NCBI GenBank assembly: GCA_003260075.1
Contig: QLIY01000300.1
Span: forward strand, 1-64,000
Direction of reading: 5' to 3'
Origin: Phallusia mammillata
Taxonomy: Eukaryota; Chordata; Ascidiacea; Phlebobranchia; Ascidiidae
Length of the DNA stretch: 64,000 nucleotides
Below, piece by piece: positions 12,244 through 24,278 of this stretch. A model generated the notes under the pieces. That model had not been told where the DNA came from, made no database searches, and saw nothing but the letters and a program-made list of their open reading frames with translations. How positions within the stretch are numbered: position 1 is the stretch's first letter; the number at the start of each line of letters is the position of its first letter. The translations under genes and the position numbers were made by a program.

Positions 12244-12650
12244 ACATAAGGTTATGCAAAAAGCGCATTTTTGTAATCAGCATCTATAGGTGATTGGTCT
12301 CTTGTTTTTTAAGTCAACGTCATTAACACGCGATTTCGTATAGGAAAACTTTGTGCATAACGTCACGTAGGTCGACAAGTCTGTATTTGGTGCGCACGCA
12401 ATGTTTCATGCTTCGCTACAACTGCAATTTCAAGATCATTATCGGTGAGTATAGTCGAGTGTAACTGGCCAGTTGTTCTTTTGAGTAAATGTCTTTGTCT
12501 TTCTTGACTTGCAACCGGTAATCGTGATGAAGTTGCAGTTCTAGCGAATAATAATACGTTGCGTGCAAACCAAATGCGGGCTTTCGAGTAAATGTCTTTC
12601 TCTCTCTTTTTTTCAAATATTGTCGATTTGTCAACTGCAGCAGTTACAGT

Positions 12651-13128
12651 TAGATGTACCGAATATTCGGTTTGCCAATTTATTCTGCCGAATCGGCCAT
12701 TTTTGCAAAGATTCGGTTTCTGCCGAATAAATTCTTACGATTCGGCAGAAACCGAATCTTTTACGAACACACATTTAAAGCGTTAAACGTGTCTTTTCTG
12801 CTTAGTACCAACGAAAATCGCGTCAATCATTATATTTTTAACACATTATCGCTTTTCCCACTGCAGACAAAAAATCAGTAATTCATTGTCGGTTTGGCAA
12901 TCATGCTTGAGGCAATGTTAAACCCCACACAACTAAAATAAGAACGAAACACAACCATTCTGCATTAATGGTCAATTAGATAAACTTATGTTTTCATGCC
13001 AAACGCGTAGGGTACTACTCCGCGTGATGTCATAAATAATTCGGTTGATTCGACCGAATTAATTTAGCAAAACCGCCGAATATTCGGTTTCAGCCGAATC
13101 GAAATTTCGCCGATTCGGTACAACACTC
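12651..13128 (+). mobile_element. hAT-like MITE, TAG(A)GATGTACCGAAT family
   Basis: Left end TAGATGTACCGAATATTCGG, right end CCGATTCGGTACAACACTC; internal repeats of CCGAATC/GATTCGG can fold. Flanks GTTACAGT and GTTACAAA match at six of eight positions. Inserted in a decayed Kazal copy. Second family member at 21369-21876. Confidence 0.75.
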
Positions 13129-13346
13129 GTTACAAATCCCGTAGCCTAAATCAGGGCTACTCAATTAGTTTTCTAACAGGTCCAGTCTTTAACAAGCAAA
13201 TTCGTAATGGAACACTTTATGCTTAGCGCCACGTAGGTCGACAAACCCGTATTTGGTTTGCAAGAAATGTTTTATGCTTCGCTACAACTGCAAGTTCAAG
13301 ACCATTATCGGTGCCAAGTCGGGTGTAACTTGCCACTTCTTCTTTC

Positions 13347-13447
13347 GAGAAATGTCTCTCTGTTTTTTTCAAAAATTGCTGACTCGTCTGTCATCTCTGT
13401 GTAGCTGCCGGGAGAAACTACAAAAAGCAAAAAGAGGGAGAGTAAGC
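13347..13447 (+). pseudogene. Decayed Kazal exon
   Basis: It opens EKCLSVFFKNC, matching the start of the functional exon, then has an in-frame TGA (13380-13382). The middle of the domain, including the VCGSDGKT motif, is missing. It ends CVAAGRNYKKQKEGE next to the same splice donor context as the functional copy. Further degenerate versions of its first part are seen at about 12467-12500 and 12585-12640. Confidence 0.6.
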
Positions 13448-14932
13448 CTAAAACCATTTTCACTAATTTGGGGCAATTAAAATTTTTGGCTAAATAGAGG
13501 ACTTTTTCTACTAAAAGGTTACTGTCATGAACTACTGTAGTCAGTTATGACCTCAATCAAAGACCCCGACAACATTATTTTTATCATTATTATTTTCACG
13601 GGGTTCGAACCCAGGACACTCCCGGGGACAAATCCCGATCAGGGTTTTTTATGTCTGTATATGGGTCAGGCACGCCAGACCATTTGGCTATTAAGCTGAT
13701 AAACGCTTTGAACAAGCTTACAGCGGCGATGGTGCTTTATGGCAATTTGCCAAACAATAAACATGATACGTTAATTTTGCGGACGATATATTGTAAGATT
13801 AATTGTGTACATATGCTGCCATCACCAGTTTCTAATGTTAAATGTCTTCGTATTGTAAAGCAGATTATTTCTGGAGACCGTGATCAAAATCTTGCTTTCA
13901 AACCCGATGTAATACTGTTTCCATGCAATTCTGTTGATATACCACTGAAGCTTTTCTGTGAAATAAGAACGTTATTTACCATGAGATTTGTCCTGTTGTT
14001 TTTAAATCTGGCAGTTGCATGGTTAGTCAGAAACAGAAATGTTACTGTGCGTAGACTTTTTAAGGTTTAGGTATCAGGTCAGCCTAATTGCCCAGGCCAG
14101 TAGTTTTCAGACAATATATTCACTATTCTGCTAAGGTTTAGGCCTACATTGTAGAAAATAAACAAAACTGGGGTTATGTTGGCACAGCGGGTAATTTCAG
14201 TTGCAAACGTCTTTCTAATAAAGTAATAAACACCTAAAATTTGTATGTTTGTAGAAGAGTGGCGTGGTTTTATATGAGCCTAATAAAGTGCTCTTAAGTG
14301 TATAAATGTGTCTTTTCTAACACAGAAAAAAAATTTGAAAAAACTTCTACCTAGATTTCTTGAAGAATGTTTTCCACTCTCATGAACTTCCCTAAATTCG
14401 AATCCCGCTAAGTTTTTTATGTCTGTATGTGGATCAGGCGCCCCGGATTACTCAACCGAGATTCTGCCACATAGACAATATGCGTGAAGATTAATATAAA
14501 ACCCGACCCAAACCTGAAAATACGATGCAGACCCAATTTTTGCAAATTAGCCCGAATGAGGCCTAAAAGTTGACGAAATTGCGGCGCAATTGATGTCGAG
14601 GAGAAATTCAGGCTCAAATTTAGTCCGTTTTATTTAAAGTTCGAAACCCGAACCTGGCCCTAACCCGACCCGACTTACGACTCAATTTCTACTACAGTGT
14701 AAGCGCACAGGCGAGCTATATGTAGAAGTCATGTATTTACCCCTGTTTTTAACTGCTGTAAAGGCCCTATCCAATTTTGGCCCGAAAACCGTTGGGAAAA
14801 AAAACAGCAACTAAACCATTTGTTACACGAAGAATTGCAACTGTTGTTAGATTGTAAAATTATTTTGAATTTTAGTTCTTCACTTTTTTATTTCGGTGAC
14901 ATTTATTAACACGTCACAAAAAATCATAATTT

Positions 14933-15732
14933 TCAGTTGACAATGTCCTCAACGATACTGTCGTGCATTTCCTCCATCAGTAACTTGTCCATGAGAAGAT
15001 CTGGAAATGAGAACGGTGTTAAAAGTTCTCTTCAACCAAATCTTTTACTAATAAGCCATAATACACCCATAGCGTTCTCATGAAAGGACTTAAACTGTTC
15101 AGTTTTTGTCGACTTATTTTGGTGGTATACTTATGACAATGTTTTAAAGGCTGACAAAACTAACACGATTTTACCTCGTTAGTATTTTATATATTGTTTT
15201 TAAATGTTGGGGGGGGGGAGAGTTTCTCTTCAACCAAATCTTTTACTAATAAGCCATAATACACCTATAGCGTTCTCATGAAAGGACTTAAACTGTTCAG
15301 TTTTTGTCGACTTAATTTGGTGGTATATACATGACAATGTAAGCACTCTATCAAATTCATAGAGCTTTTTTGGAAATTGTATTCTTGTTTCGACGTTTTG
15401 ACGTCCTACACAGGTCGCCTTCATCAGGGTAAATAAATAACACTTTTTTAATGCGCGTATTACAGTACACGATAAACGTAGTACAGTGTAAGCACTCGAT
15501 TTTAGAATTATTACATTTTTGTGTTTTTCACTTGTAAACTATACGGTTCGAAAAAAGGGTTTGAAAAGTTTTATAGGTTGAAAACAAATACGATTTTACC
15601 TCGTTAGTTTTTTACATATTGTTTTTAAATGTTTTTATCACCTTCGTTGTCTCCGAAAAATCTCGCCTGACTGGCTTGAATAAAAAGTAGAATTAGACCA
15701 AGAATGCAAGCAAAAAGATTTAGGTTGTTCAT
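14933..15732 (-). CDS. Secreted short peptide, array copy A (52 residues)
   Basis: Unrecognised family. First coding exon 15642-15732 begins directly after an acceptor (TTACAG before ATG) and encodes the signal MNNLNLFACILGLILLFIQA and the core SQARFFGDNE. Second coding exon 14933-15000, joined in frame after a GTGATA donor, encodes DLLMDKLLMEEMHDSIVEDI plus VN and a stop. A noncoding 5' exon ending at 15942 with a GTAAGT donor is inferred from conservation with the other copies. This is the most divergent member: its core has Phe-Phe instead of Trp-Trp. The intron contains a placeholder duplication. Signal plus short core plus acidic C-terminal segment recalls precursors of host-defence or signalling peptides, but nothing here proves a role. 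Confidence 0.7.
15023..15629 (+). repeat. Direct duplication around G run 15209-15218, in intron of peptide copy A
   Basis: The right copy (15222-15629) has about 230 extra bases after GACAATGT that the left copy lacks, so the two contig ends carry an indel difference. Confidence 0.7.
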
Positions 15733-15782
15733 CTGTAACAAAGCATATCGTATAAAACAGAACCTGCTGGTAAGTGTAGAAA

Positions 15783-18560
15783 AAGACGCACTTTCAGCAA
15801 AAAACAAACAGGGTAATTGCGATAGAAATGAATTACAGGAGCGACAAAATTCTTTTTTTCCATAGAAATAAAGAAGAATCGAATAGATATTATGTTCAAA
15901 AAATATTAAACAATTTCAAAAATATAACGTTTGATACTTACTTTGACAGTTGCCTTTCTCAAAGACACTTTTCGCAATCTGTTCACGCTGAGATTACGCG
16001 CATTTTTTAAACTCTCCTTTACAGGAACTATATGTAACAAATGCTTCCTATTGCATGGCGATAAAGCTAAAGGCCTTTTTCTCAAACCAACAGACTGTCT
16101 CCTCACCACCAATAACAAGTTTCAAACTTAAAATAAAATAAAACAAATTGAGGTTATCGCAGTGTTTTTTATGCCATAAATGGTCATATAAAGAACTTTA
16201 GTGACAATTTGCAGTACTTGTAACATTATTAATGTTTTTTTTTCATGTATGAAAGAGTTCTGCATCCTTCACGTGGTCTGGAGCCACAAAAGCGTTTTGA
16301 AAGAGTACATGCAACTGGGATTACGCAGCAAGGAGGGGGGATTTAAATTTTTATCAAAAAGGTCATAAAACACCAATAAATACGCAAACAGGAGCCAGTT
16401 TTACTGTGTGTCTATGAACTCTATTTAAGTCTGTACAAAAGGCACGAAAAATTATGAAAAATAAAGAGTACCGAAACGGATCATCTTACACTGGACTTCA
16501 TAACAACTAAAATACGGTTTGAAATTGGCCAAAAGACGTGGAGTTTATCACATGCATACGTGCGGGAAAATTAATTAGGGTACTTGAAAATTTTTAAGGT
16601 TGTTAATTGGCGTATGGCGGTTTGCTGCGTTCGACACATAATGTAGAATCAGCTAAAACATAACAGGAACTTGCCTGTGGTTACTCATACTAAATTGGCT
16701 TCCTCTTGTAGAAAATCTATCCATCTGGTAAGCTTAAGACCGAAGCTTACATCTTTAATAAATATGTGCTTGACATTTACAATTACAGTGTTGTTGGGCA
16801 ACGTTGAATACGTACGTTTGTGGATTCAAATTTAGACTCAGGCCCGTTTTTGAACTGCATTGACACCTAGCGGATTGAACAAAATGACCGTTTTTGATTT
16901 TTTAACAACTAAGTCATTGGCACTGCAACATTTTTTAATATCAATCTAAATAAAGAACTGCATTTCAAATATTATATATTATACGTTTTATGCGTTGTCG
17001 AGATGTTCTAAAGGTTCAACCTTTTTAGTGTCACGGAACCCTTGAAGTATTTTGTCAAACTTTGCGGAACCCCACAAAGAAAAATCTTAATAGGCCTAAG
17101 CATGTAAAACAATAGGCTCCAGAAAATTTGTGCATTTTTAACCAGTGGCATGGCCAAAGGGGTCGGAGTATTGTTAGGGGGGGGGGACAGACGCACTTTG
17201 AGCAAAAAACAAACAGAGTAATTGCAATAGAAATGAATTACAGGAGCGACAAAACTCTTTTTTTTACATAGAAACAGGGGGGGGGGTCAGACGCACTTTG
17301 AGCAAAAAACAAACAGGATAATTGCGACAGAAATGAATTACAGGAGCGACAAAACTCTTTTTTTTACATAGAAACAAAAAAGAATCGAATAGATATTATG
17401 TTCAAAAAATATTAAAAAAATTTAAAAATGTAAATTTTGTCGTTTTAGTTCAGACTACTTACTTTGATAGTTGTCTGCCTTTCTCTAGAAAGCTTTTCAC
17501 AATCTGTTCACGCTAAGATTGTGCGCATTTATAACCCTCCTTTGCAGGAACTATATGTAACAAATGCTTCCTATTCCATGGCGATAAAGCTAAAGGCTCT
17601 TTTCTCAAACCAACAGCCATACGGTATTAGCTAACGACTGTCTCCTCACCACCAATAATATGTTTTACACTTTAAATAAAATAAAACAAGTTAAGGTTAT
17701 CGCAGTGTTTTTTATGCCATAAATGGTCGTATAAAGAACTTTAGTGACAATTTGCAGTACTTATAACATTATTAATGTGTTTTTCCATGTATGAAAGAGT
17801 TCTGCATCCTTCACGTGATTTGGAGCCACATAAGCGTTTTGAAAGAGTACGTGTATAGCTGGGATTACGCAGCCAGGAGGGTGGGATTTAAATTTTTATC
17901 AAATAAGGTCATATAACACCAATAAATACGCAAACAGGGGCCAGTTTTACTTTGTGTCCATGAACTCTATTTAATTCTGTACAAAAGACAAAAATTTATG
18001 AAAAATAAAGAGTACCGAAAAGGATCATCTTACTCTGGACTTTAATAACAACTAAATACGGTTTGAAATTGACCAAAAGACGTGGAGTTTATGATATGCA
18101 TGCGTGCGGGAAAATAACTAGGGTAGTTGAAAATTTTTAAGGTTGTTTAATTGGCGTATGGCGGCTTGCTGCATTCGACACATAATGTGGAATCAGTTGA
18201 AACAGAACAGGAACTTGTATGGTGGTTACTCACGCTAAATTGGCTTCCGCTTGTAGAAAATCTATCCATCTGGTAAGCTTAAGACCAAAGCTTACATCTT
18301 TAATAAATCAGTGCTTGACATTTAAAATTACAGTGTTCTTAGGCAACGTTGAATACTTGTTTGTGGATTCAAATTTCTACTCAAAATTTTCGACAGGCCC
18401 AGTTTTAGCATTGCATTGACACCTAGCGGATTGAACAAAATGACCGTTTTTGATTTTTTAACAACCAAAAGTCATTGGCACTGCAACATTTTTTGAAATC
18501 AATCAAAATAAATGGCCCCTTTTCAAATATTATTTATTATACGTTTTATGCGTTGTCGAG
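15783..18560. repeat. 1.3-kb direct duplication, peptide promoter region
   Basis: 15783-16990 matches 17287-18560 throughout, and the first 90 bases occur a third time at 17187-17276 between two G runs (17177-17186 and 17277-17286). The second long copy has the promoter and 5' UTR exon but no coding exons, which should sit where the gap is. Either a fifth peptide gene lost in the gap or an allelic copy of the A promoter. Confidence 0.75.
15942..16034 (-). promoter_or_regulatory. Conserved 5' UTR exon and core promoter of the peptide array
   Basis: Equivalent blocks occur upstream of each copy, with the donor GTAAGT kept: exon ends at 15942 (A), 17463 (coding exons missing), 19985 (B), 22260 (C) and 25034 (D). 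A TATA-like ACATATAG lies at 16028-16034 in minus orientation in A and its duplicate. Further upstream a GATAAAGCT string (a possible GATA-factor site, plus strand near 16060) and CAAACCAACAG are shared. Exon start is inferred from the TATA-like element only. Confidence 0.5.
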
Positions 18561-18849
18561 ATGTTCTAAAGCGCAGATTGATTTTTTTGCGATTTGGAAA
18601 GTTAAACCACCTTCAAATATATAATATAGCGTTTAATTTTTTAAAATCTGGAACTCACATAAAAGTTTAACCTTAATCCACTACAGCAACACATCCCAAT
18701 TCGGCCCTGAAAGAGACTCAACTATTTATAAAACCAATATTTGAATTAACGCGTTTATTGTGTTTGGGTTGTGATTTGTTCTTGTATTTTAGTTGCCCAC
18801 TCGTTTATTTCAGTGACATTTATTAACGAGTCACAAAAACTCATAATTT

Positions 18850-19795
18850 TTAGTTGAAAATGTTCTCAGCAACGCGGTCGTCCATTTCGTCCATCATCTC
18901 TTCTATGATAAGATCTGAAAAACTGAACAGTGTTACGAAATGCTTCATAGCTTCACATTAGTTAGAGTAGCAAATATTCACAACAGTGTTTTCCGATCTT
19001 TTTGGTTGCTCCACACTAACGAACTACTTTTGTTTGTTTTTTCGGCACAATTACAAACTACAGTTTTGTGACTAAAAACACAAAAATGCTGAAGTTTTGG
19101 TAGCAAGTACATACATTTTTCAAAGCAACCTTTTACACAAAATTGTAAACTAGTTACTATGACCGTTTTGTGCTTTTAGGTTACAAATTAATTGCGTTGT
19201 GCGGCATAAATTAATAACTTTTTAGTGTGCCCAAACGTTTTATGCATTGACTTCTCGGTTGAATTTGAGTTTGATGAAACAAATTCGATTTGAAAATTAC
19301 CGTTAAAATTCCAAAATTTCAAAAGTGTTAATGCTACAAAGAGTTGTTAACGGGCCTGAATCAGGGTCCGAACCCGGCCCGACTTTGAGAAGCCCGTGTG
19401 GGCCCGAAAGTTTGATGGAAAGGCCTATGCATTAAAACCCCAGGAAAGGCCGCAAGACAACAAACACAATAGACTACCGGGCGTTTCAGGGCTGTTTAAC
19501 ATTAAGTTAGGTCCAGTAACTAGAGACTTAGCTAGTTAATTTTATTAAAAAAATATTGACAAAGAGTGTAAAGTCAGACCTGAATCAGGCCCGTTTTTTG
19601 AAGAAACCCAAGCCCGAACACAAACCTGGCCGGACATATAACTCTGGAAATAAGTGCTCATTTTAACTTCTTTTACAAACAAACGCATTTATCACCTGTG
19701 TCTCCAAAAGCACGCCACCAACTAGCAGCATCACTGGTTTGAATCAAGAGTAGAATTAGCCCAAGAAGGCAAGCAATAAATGTCAAGCTGTTCAT
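18850..19795 (-). CDS. Secreted short peptide, array copy B (54 residues)
   Basis: Coding exon 1 is 19696-19795: signal MNSLTFIACLLGLILLLIQT, then SDAASWWRAFGDT. Coding exon 2 is 18850-18914: DLIIEEMMDEMDDRVAENIF plus N and stop. Acceptor TTTTAG directly precedes the ATG. Predicted cleavage after SDA or SDAA leaves a core with Trp-Trp-Arg-Ala-Phe-Gly before the acidic tail. If the intron were not removed the frame would instead end GDKCVCL-stop just past the donor, a version also open in C and D. The conserved, stop-aligned tail exon with codon-sized indels favours splicing. Confidence 0.75.
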
Positions 19796-20823
19796 CTAAA
19801 ACAAATCAAACGTTGTTTTAACGAAACTAGCAATCATAGAAAAAAAGTCACAAAGTTTTGATAAAAACATAAAAGATCAAGGAAAGTTTTTTCGTACATA
19901 TAAATTACAAAAAAGAGATTATGTTTTGAAATAAATATTAGAAACAAAGTTTTTTTTGTGGTCGTTATATTTCCAACTACTTACTTTGGTTGGTGTCTGC
20001 CTATCTCTAGAAAAATTTTCACCATCTGTTCACGTCAAGATAATGCGACTTTCTTAACTCTCCTTTACAGGAAACAATATGTAACAATTACTTCCTATCC
20101 TTTGGTGATAAAGCTTAGGGCTTTTTTTCTCAAAACAACAGCCATACGGTATTATCCAAAAACTTTCTTCTGACCATCAATAGTATCGAAGTTAAAATTA
20201 AACAAAATAAATTACGGTTATCGTAGTGTTTTTATGCCGTATATGACGTCTGATGATTAAATCAAAATCTGCAGTACTTCTGGCACTATTAAAGTGTTTT
20301 TTCGCATAAGAAGTAGTTCTGCATCCTTCACATGGTTTGGAGCAACAGGAGCGATTTGAATGAGTACGAAAAAATTACGAAAACTAAGTGGTACCAAAAA
20401 AAAATACTAAAAACGAGGAATTTCTCACATGCATACGTGCGGGAAACTGATTAGGGTAGTGGACAATTTTGGAGAAATTTTATTTGGTGAAAGCGGTTTT
20501 GCTACATTAAAACTTGCCAGGAACTTGTCTGGTGGCTACTCGCGATAAATTCCGCTTGTAGAAAATCTAAAGCTAAACCACCTTTAAATGTCTAATTTAG
20601 CGTCTTATTTTGTTAAATCTGAAATCGCTTAAACGTTTAGTCTTAATCCCTTTAAGATCACATTCAAGTTTGGCTCCAAAGAAAACTCAACTATTTGTAA
20701 CGCGAACACTTGAATTAATTGTGTTCAACGTGTTTGGGTTGTAAAATTGTTCTTGTATTTTTGTTCTCTTTTATTTTGATGACATTTAGTCGCAACAACA
20801 CGAACCACAAAAACTCATAATAT

Positions 20824-22047
20824 TTAGTTGAAAATGTTCTCTGCAACACTGTTATCCATTTCGTCCATCATCTCTTTTATGATAAGATCTGAAAAAATTA
20901 ACGGTGTTATGAAATGCTCCTTAGCTTCACATTAGTTAGAGTAGCAAACATGCACAACATTGATTTCCGTTCATTTTAGGTTGCCACGCAATAACAACTA
21001 TTTTTTTCGGCCACACTTACAAACTACAGTTTTGTAACAAAAACACAAAAAATGCTGATATGATGGGAGCAGGACTATGCACTCCCATAATTTGTGACAA
21101 AGCCCCTACAACTTTGAATAAGACTGCAGAGTTTAATTTTTGCCAGAATTACTTTTTTACAACATTCATATTTTGCTAAACAACTTCATAGGGGCTGTGC
21201 ATGACAATGTACCCAATTTAATTTTTTAAAGCAACCTTTTAGACAAAGTTGCAAATTAGTTTCTTGGCCATTTTGTTCTTAGCCATTTCCAAACTTTTTA
21301 TGCGCTGATTTACCAGTTGAATTCGAAGTTTGATGAAACAAATTTGATTTACAAATTGCCGTTAAAAGTAGAGATGTACCGAATATTCGGTTTGCCGAAT
21401 TTATTCGGCCGAATCGATCATTTTTGCAAAGATTCGGTTTCGGCCGAATAATTTCTTGCGATTCGGCCGAAACCGAATCTTTTACGAACACAAATTTAAA
21501 GCATTAAACGTGTCTTTTCTGCTTATTAAGGTCCACGCAATCTTTCAAAAGCCCAAACATAACGAAAATTGCGTCAATGTTTATTTTTTCAACACATCGT
21601 TTTTCCCACGGTAGTCAAAAAAATTAGTAATTCATTGGCAGGTTGCCAATCATGCTTAAGGCAATTTTAAACCCCACAGAACTGAAATAAGGACGAAACA
21701 CAACTATTTTGCACTGGCTGCCTGGTAGATAAACATTTTTTTCACGTCAAACGCGTAGGGTACGACTTCGCGTGACGTCATAAATGATTCGGTTGATTCG
21801 GCCGAATTTATTCGGCAAAACCGCCGAATATTCGGTTTCGGCCGAATCGAAATTTCGCCGATTCGGTACATCACTAGTTAAAAGTCAAAAAAAAATTCAA
21901 AAGTTTGCTTTTAACTTTTTTTTACAAACAAATGCATTTATCACCTGTGTCTCCGAAAACAGCCCACCATCCGAGGGGGTCCGCACTGACTTGAATCAAG
22001 AGTAAAATTAGACCAAGAACGAAAGCAATAAATGTCAAGTTGTTCAT
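20824..22047 (-). CDS. Secreted short peptide, array copy C (55 residues)
   Basis: Coding exon 1 is 21945-22047: signal MNNLTFIAFVLGLILLLIQV, then SADPLGWWAVFGDT. Coding exon 2 is 20824-20888: DLIIKEMMDEMDNSVAENIF plus N and stop. The signal and tail are nearly those of B and D while the core differs at most positions, retaining Trp-Trp and the GDT end. The 1.06-kb intron is long because a 508-bp MITE (21369-21876) sits in it; without it the intron would be about 540 bases. Confidence 0.75.
21369..21876 (+). mobile_element. hAT-like MITE with perfect 8-bp target duplication, in intron of peptide copy C
   Basis: Left end TAGAGATGTACCGAATATTC, right end GATTCGGTACATCACTA; GTTAAAAG flanks both sides (21361-21368 and 21877-21884). 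About 500 bp with no transposase frame. Same family as 12651-13128. Confidence 0.9.
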
Positions 22048-22475
22048 CTAAAACTAAATCAAAATCAGACGTTGTTTTAACAAAACTAGTAATCATAGAA
22101 AAAAAATCACAGAGTTTAACTTAAACTAGAAAAAAAAGACAGTACAGCAGAAATTGTCAATCGCAACATCAAAGAAAGTTTTTTCGTGAATATAAATTAC
22201 AAAATAAAGATTATTTTTTACATAAATATTACAAAGAAGTACTTACTCCCACCACTTACTATGAGTGTTGCCTGCCTTTCTCTTGAAAATTTTTACAATC
22301 TGTTCACGCTAAGAATATGCGACTTTTTTGACTCTTCTTTACAGGAAACCTTGTTTCACACATACTTCCTATCCTATCTGATAATGATATTCATAAGCTT
22401 TTTTCTCCAACCAACAGCCATACGGTATTAGCCAAAGACTGTCCAAAAAAATACGGTATTAGCCAAAGTCATTTA

Positions 22476-22477
<2 letters not shown>

Positions 22478-22506
<29 letters not shown>
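22478..22506. other. 29-base C run
   Basis: First C-type run of the window. It is longer than the 10-base class and probably an estimated-size gap. A string around CGGTATTAGCCAAAG occurs twice just to its left. Confidence 0.5.
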
Positions 22507-22509
<3 letters not shown>

Positions 22510-23386
22510 TCTAATTTGAAATGCCGAAAAAAAATCTAGTTGTCCAAGTCTGCATACATGGCCGTCTAAAGGATTTAAGTGACAATTTGCAGTACTTATA
22601 GCATTACTAATGTGTTTTACCGTATATGAAAGAATTCAGCATCCTTCACGTGGTTTGGAGCTACAGAAGCGATTTGAAAGAGTACGTGTACCTGGGATTT
22701 CGCAGCAAGGAGGACTGGATTTCAATATTTATTGAATAAGGTACACGAAACACAAATAAAAACTTAAAACTGCGGCCAGTTTTACTTTGTGTCCATATAT
22801 TCCAGTTAATTATGTCTTTCATTGCAGACAAGAGGCACGAAAAGATTATAAAACTAGGGAGCACCAAAAAAGATCATTGTACTCTTGACTTTAAATTGGC
22901 TAAAAGACGTGGAGTTTACCACATGCATATGTGCGGGAAATTGATTGGTGTAGTGAAAATTTTTCAAGTAATTGTAATTTGCGAAAGAGGGTTTGCTGCA
23001 TTAAAACATGACTGGAACTTGCCTGTGGTTACTCACGCTATATTGACGTCCGTTTGTAGAAAATCTGTCCATCTGGTAGGCTTAGGACCACAGCTCATAT
23101 CTTTAACAATAAGGACTTAGTACCAAGACCAAGCCGTTACTTACACAATGCTTGACACCGAAATATTACAGTGGTTTAGTTTAGGGGTCGCCAACCCGCG
23201 CTTCCTGAGTCGCATGTGGCTCTTTAAACCCTTTAGCAAGGCTCAGTTTTGGAAATTATTATATGTTTACAACATTAAATACAAATTCTGTGACGATTAT
23301 GCCGAACACAAAATTCAAACATGAAAATTTCAGTGTAATAACAAGACCGTACCCGGTTCTAGCAGTTATCTACAACGCTTATTTTT

Positions 23387-23567
23387 CAGGGGTGGGATTC
23401 AAAATTTTTTGTCAGTCGGTTCTATCACTAAAGTCATATTTTTCAGTCGCTTATGTTACAAAAAGTCCATTGACAGTAACCAGTAATGCTAAACCGTTCC
23501 CTGATCTCATAAAATTCCATTAGTCGGTTCTATAGAACCGGTGGGAACCGGGTGAATACCACCACTG
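23387..23567 (+). mobile_element. hAT-like MITE, CAGGGGTGGGATTC family
   Basis: Left end CAGGGGTGGGATTCAAAA, right end GGTGAATACCACCACTG, with internal TCGGTTCTAT repeats. The left end of a second member is at 63904 (CAGTGGTGGGATTCAGCC), next to the window edge. Confidence 0.6.
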
Positions 23568-24278
23568 GTCTTTTTATAGTCTATACCAGTGGTTCTCATC
23601 CTTTTTTGTTGTCGGGGTCAAAAGGTAGTTTATCAAATGGGTAAGGGGCCGCGAGAAACGAGTTAAGAAAACGTAGGATAACAGCAAACAACCAGAATCT
23701 GAAAAAGAGAAAACTGGCGGCGCGCATGCAATGTAAGATGCTAATTTTTTTTGCAGTGTGGTGTACTATGGTGCCAAATAGGCCATTTTATTTCATATTT
23801 CAAAAGAGCATAGTTGCAGCCAGCTCTACATTGGCACCCAGCGGATTGAACAAAACGGATATTTTTTTTAATTTTTAACAACTCAATCATTGGCACAGTA
23901 ACATTTTAAAAATAAAATAAAAAAATGGATGTTTTATTAACAGTATTTTGAAAACGTCTTGTGCGTTGTCGAGATGTTCTAGAGCGCAGATTGATTTTTA
24001 TGCGACGTGGAAAAGAAATAAACTTGGTTAAAACAACCCAGAATGTAAAAGCTAATTTTGTTAAATTTGGAACTCACTTAAACGTTAAGTCTTAATCCCT
24101 TTAAAATCACATCCCAATTATGCCCTAAAGGAAACTCAACTATTTCTGAAACTAATACTTGAATTAATTGTGTTTAACGTGTTGGGGTTGTAAGCTTTTT
24201 CTTAATTGTATTTCATTTGTTCTCTTTTATTTTGGTGACATTTAGTCAAAAAAAACGAGTCACAAAAACTCATGATTT

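Larger units (their letters stand above)
9582..14932. repeat. Tandem duplicate of the Kazal locus and its 3' flank, decayed
   Basis: The stretch 9530-9650 recurs at 13393-13520, 10740-10990 recurs at 13720-13985, and 11040-11230 recurs at 14300-14490, all in the same order and strand. The upstream part 7725-7815 recurs around 11316-11690. Together these give two units of the Kazal locus of roughly 3-4 kb. Similarity is well below that of the gap-flanking copies, with many indels, so this is an older real duplication. The open frame at 13651-14070 lies in this repeat and is broken in the other copy, so I do not call it a gene. Confidence 0.65.

Noticed and set aside
12650-13130. CRISPR-like repeats of GATTCGG/CCGAATC
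   Set aside because: Spacing is irregular and the repeats are internal parts of a MITE with terminal inverted repeats in animal DNA.
13651-14070. 139-codon plus-strand frame
   Set aside because: Its duplicate at 10740-10990 has several frameshifts and stops, so the frame is not conserved.
22812-23120. 102-codon plus-strand frame in the peptide array
   Set aside because: It lies in the repeated 5' flank of the peptide genes; the equivalent frames in other copies start and stop at different places and no family is recognised.
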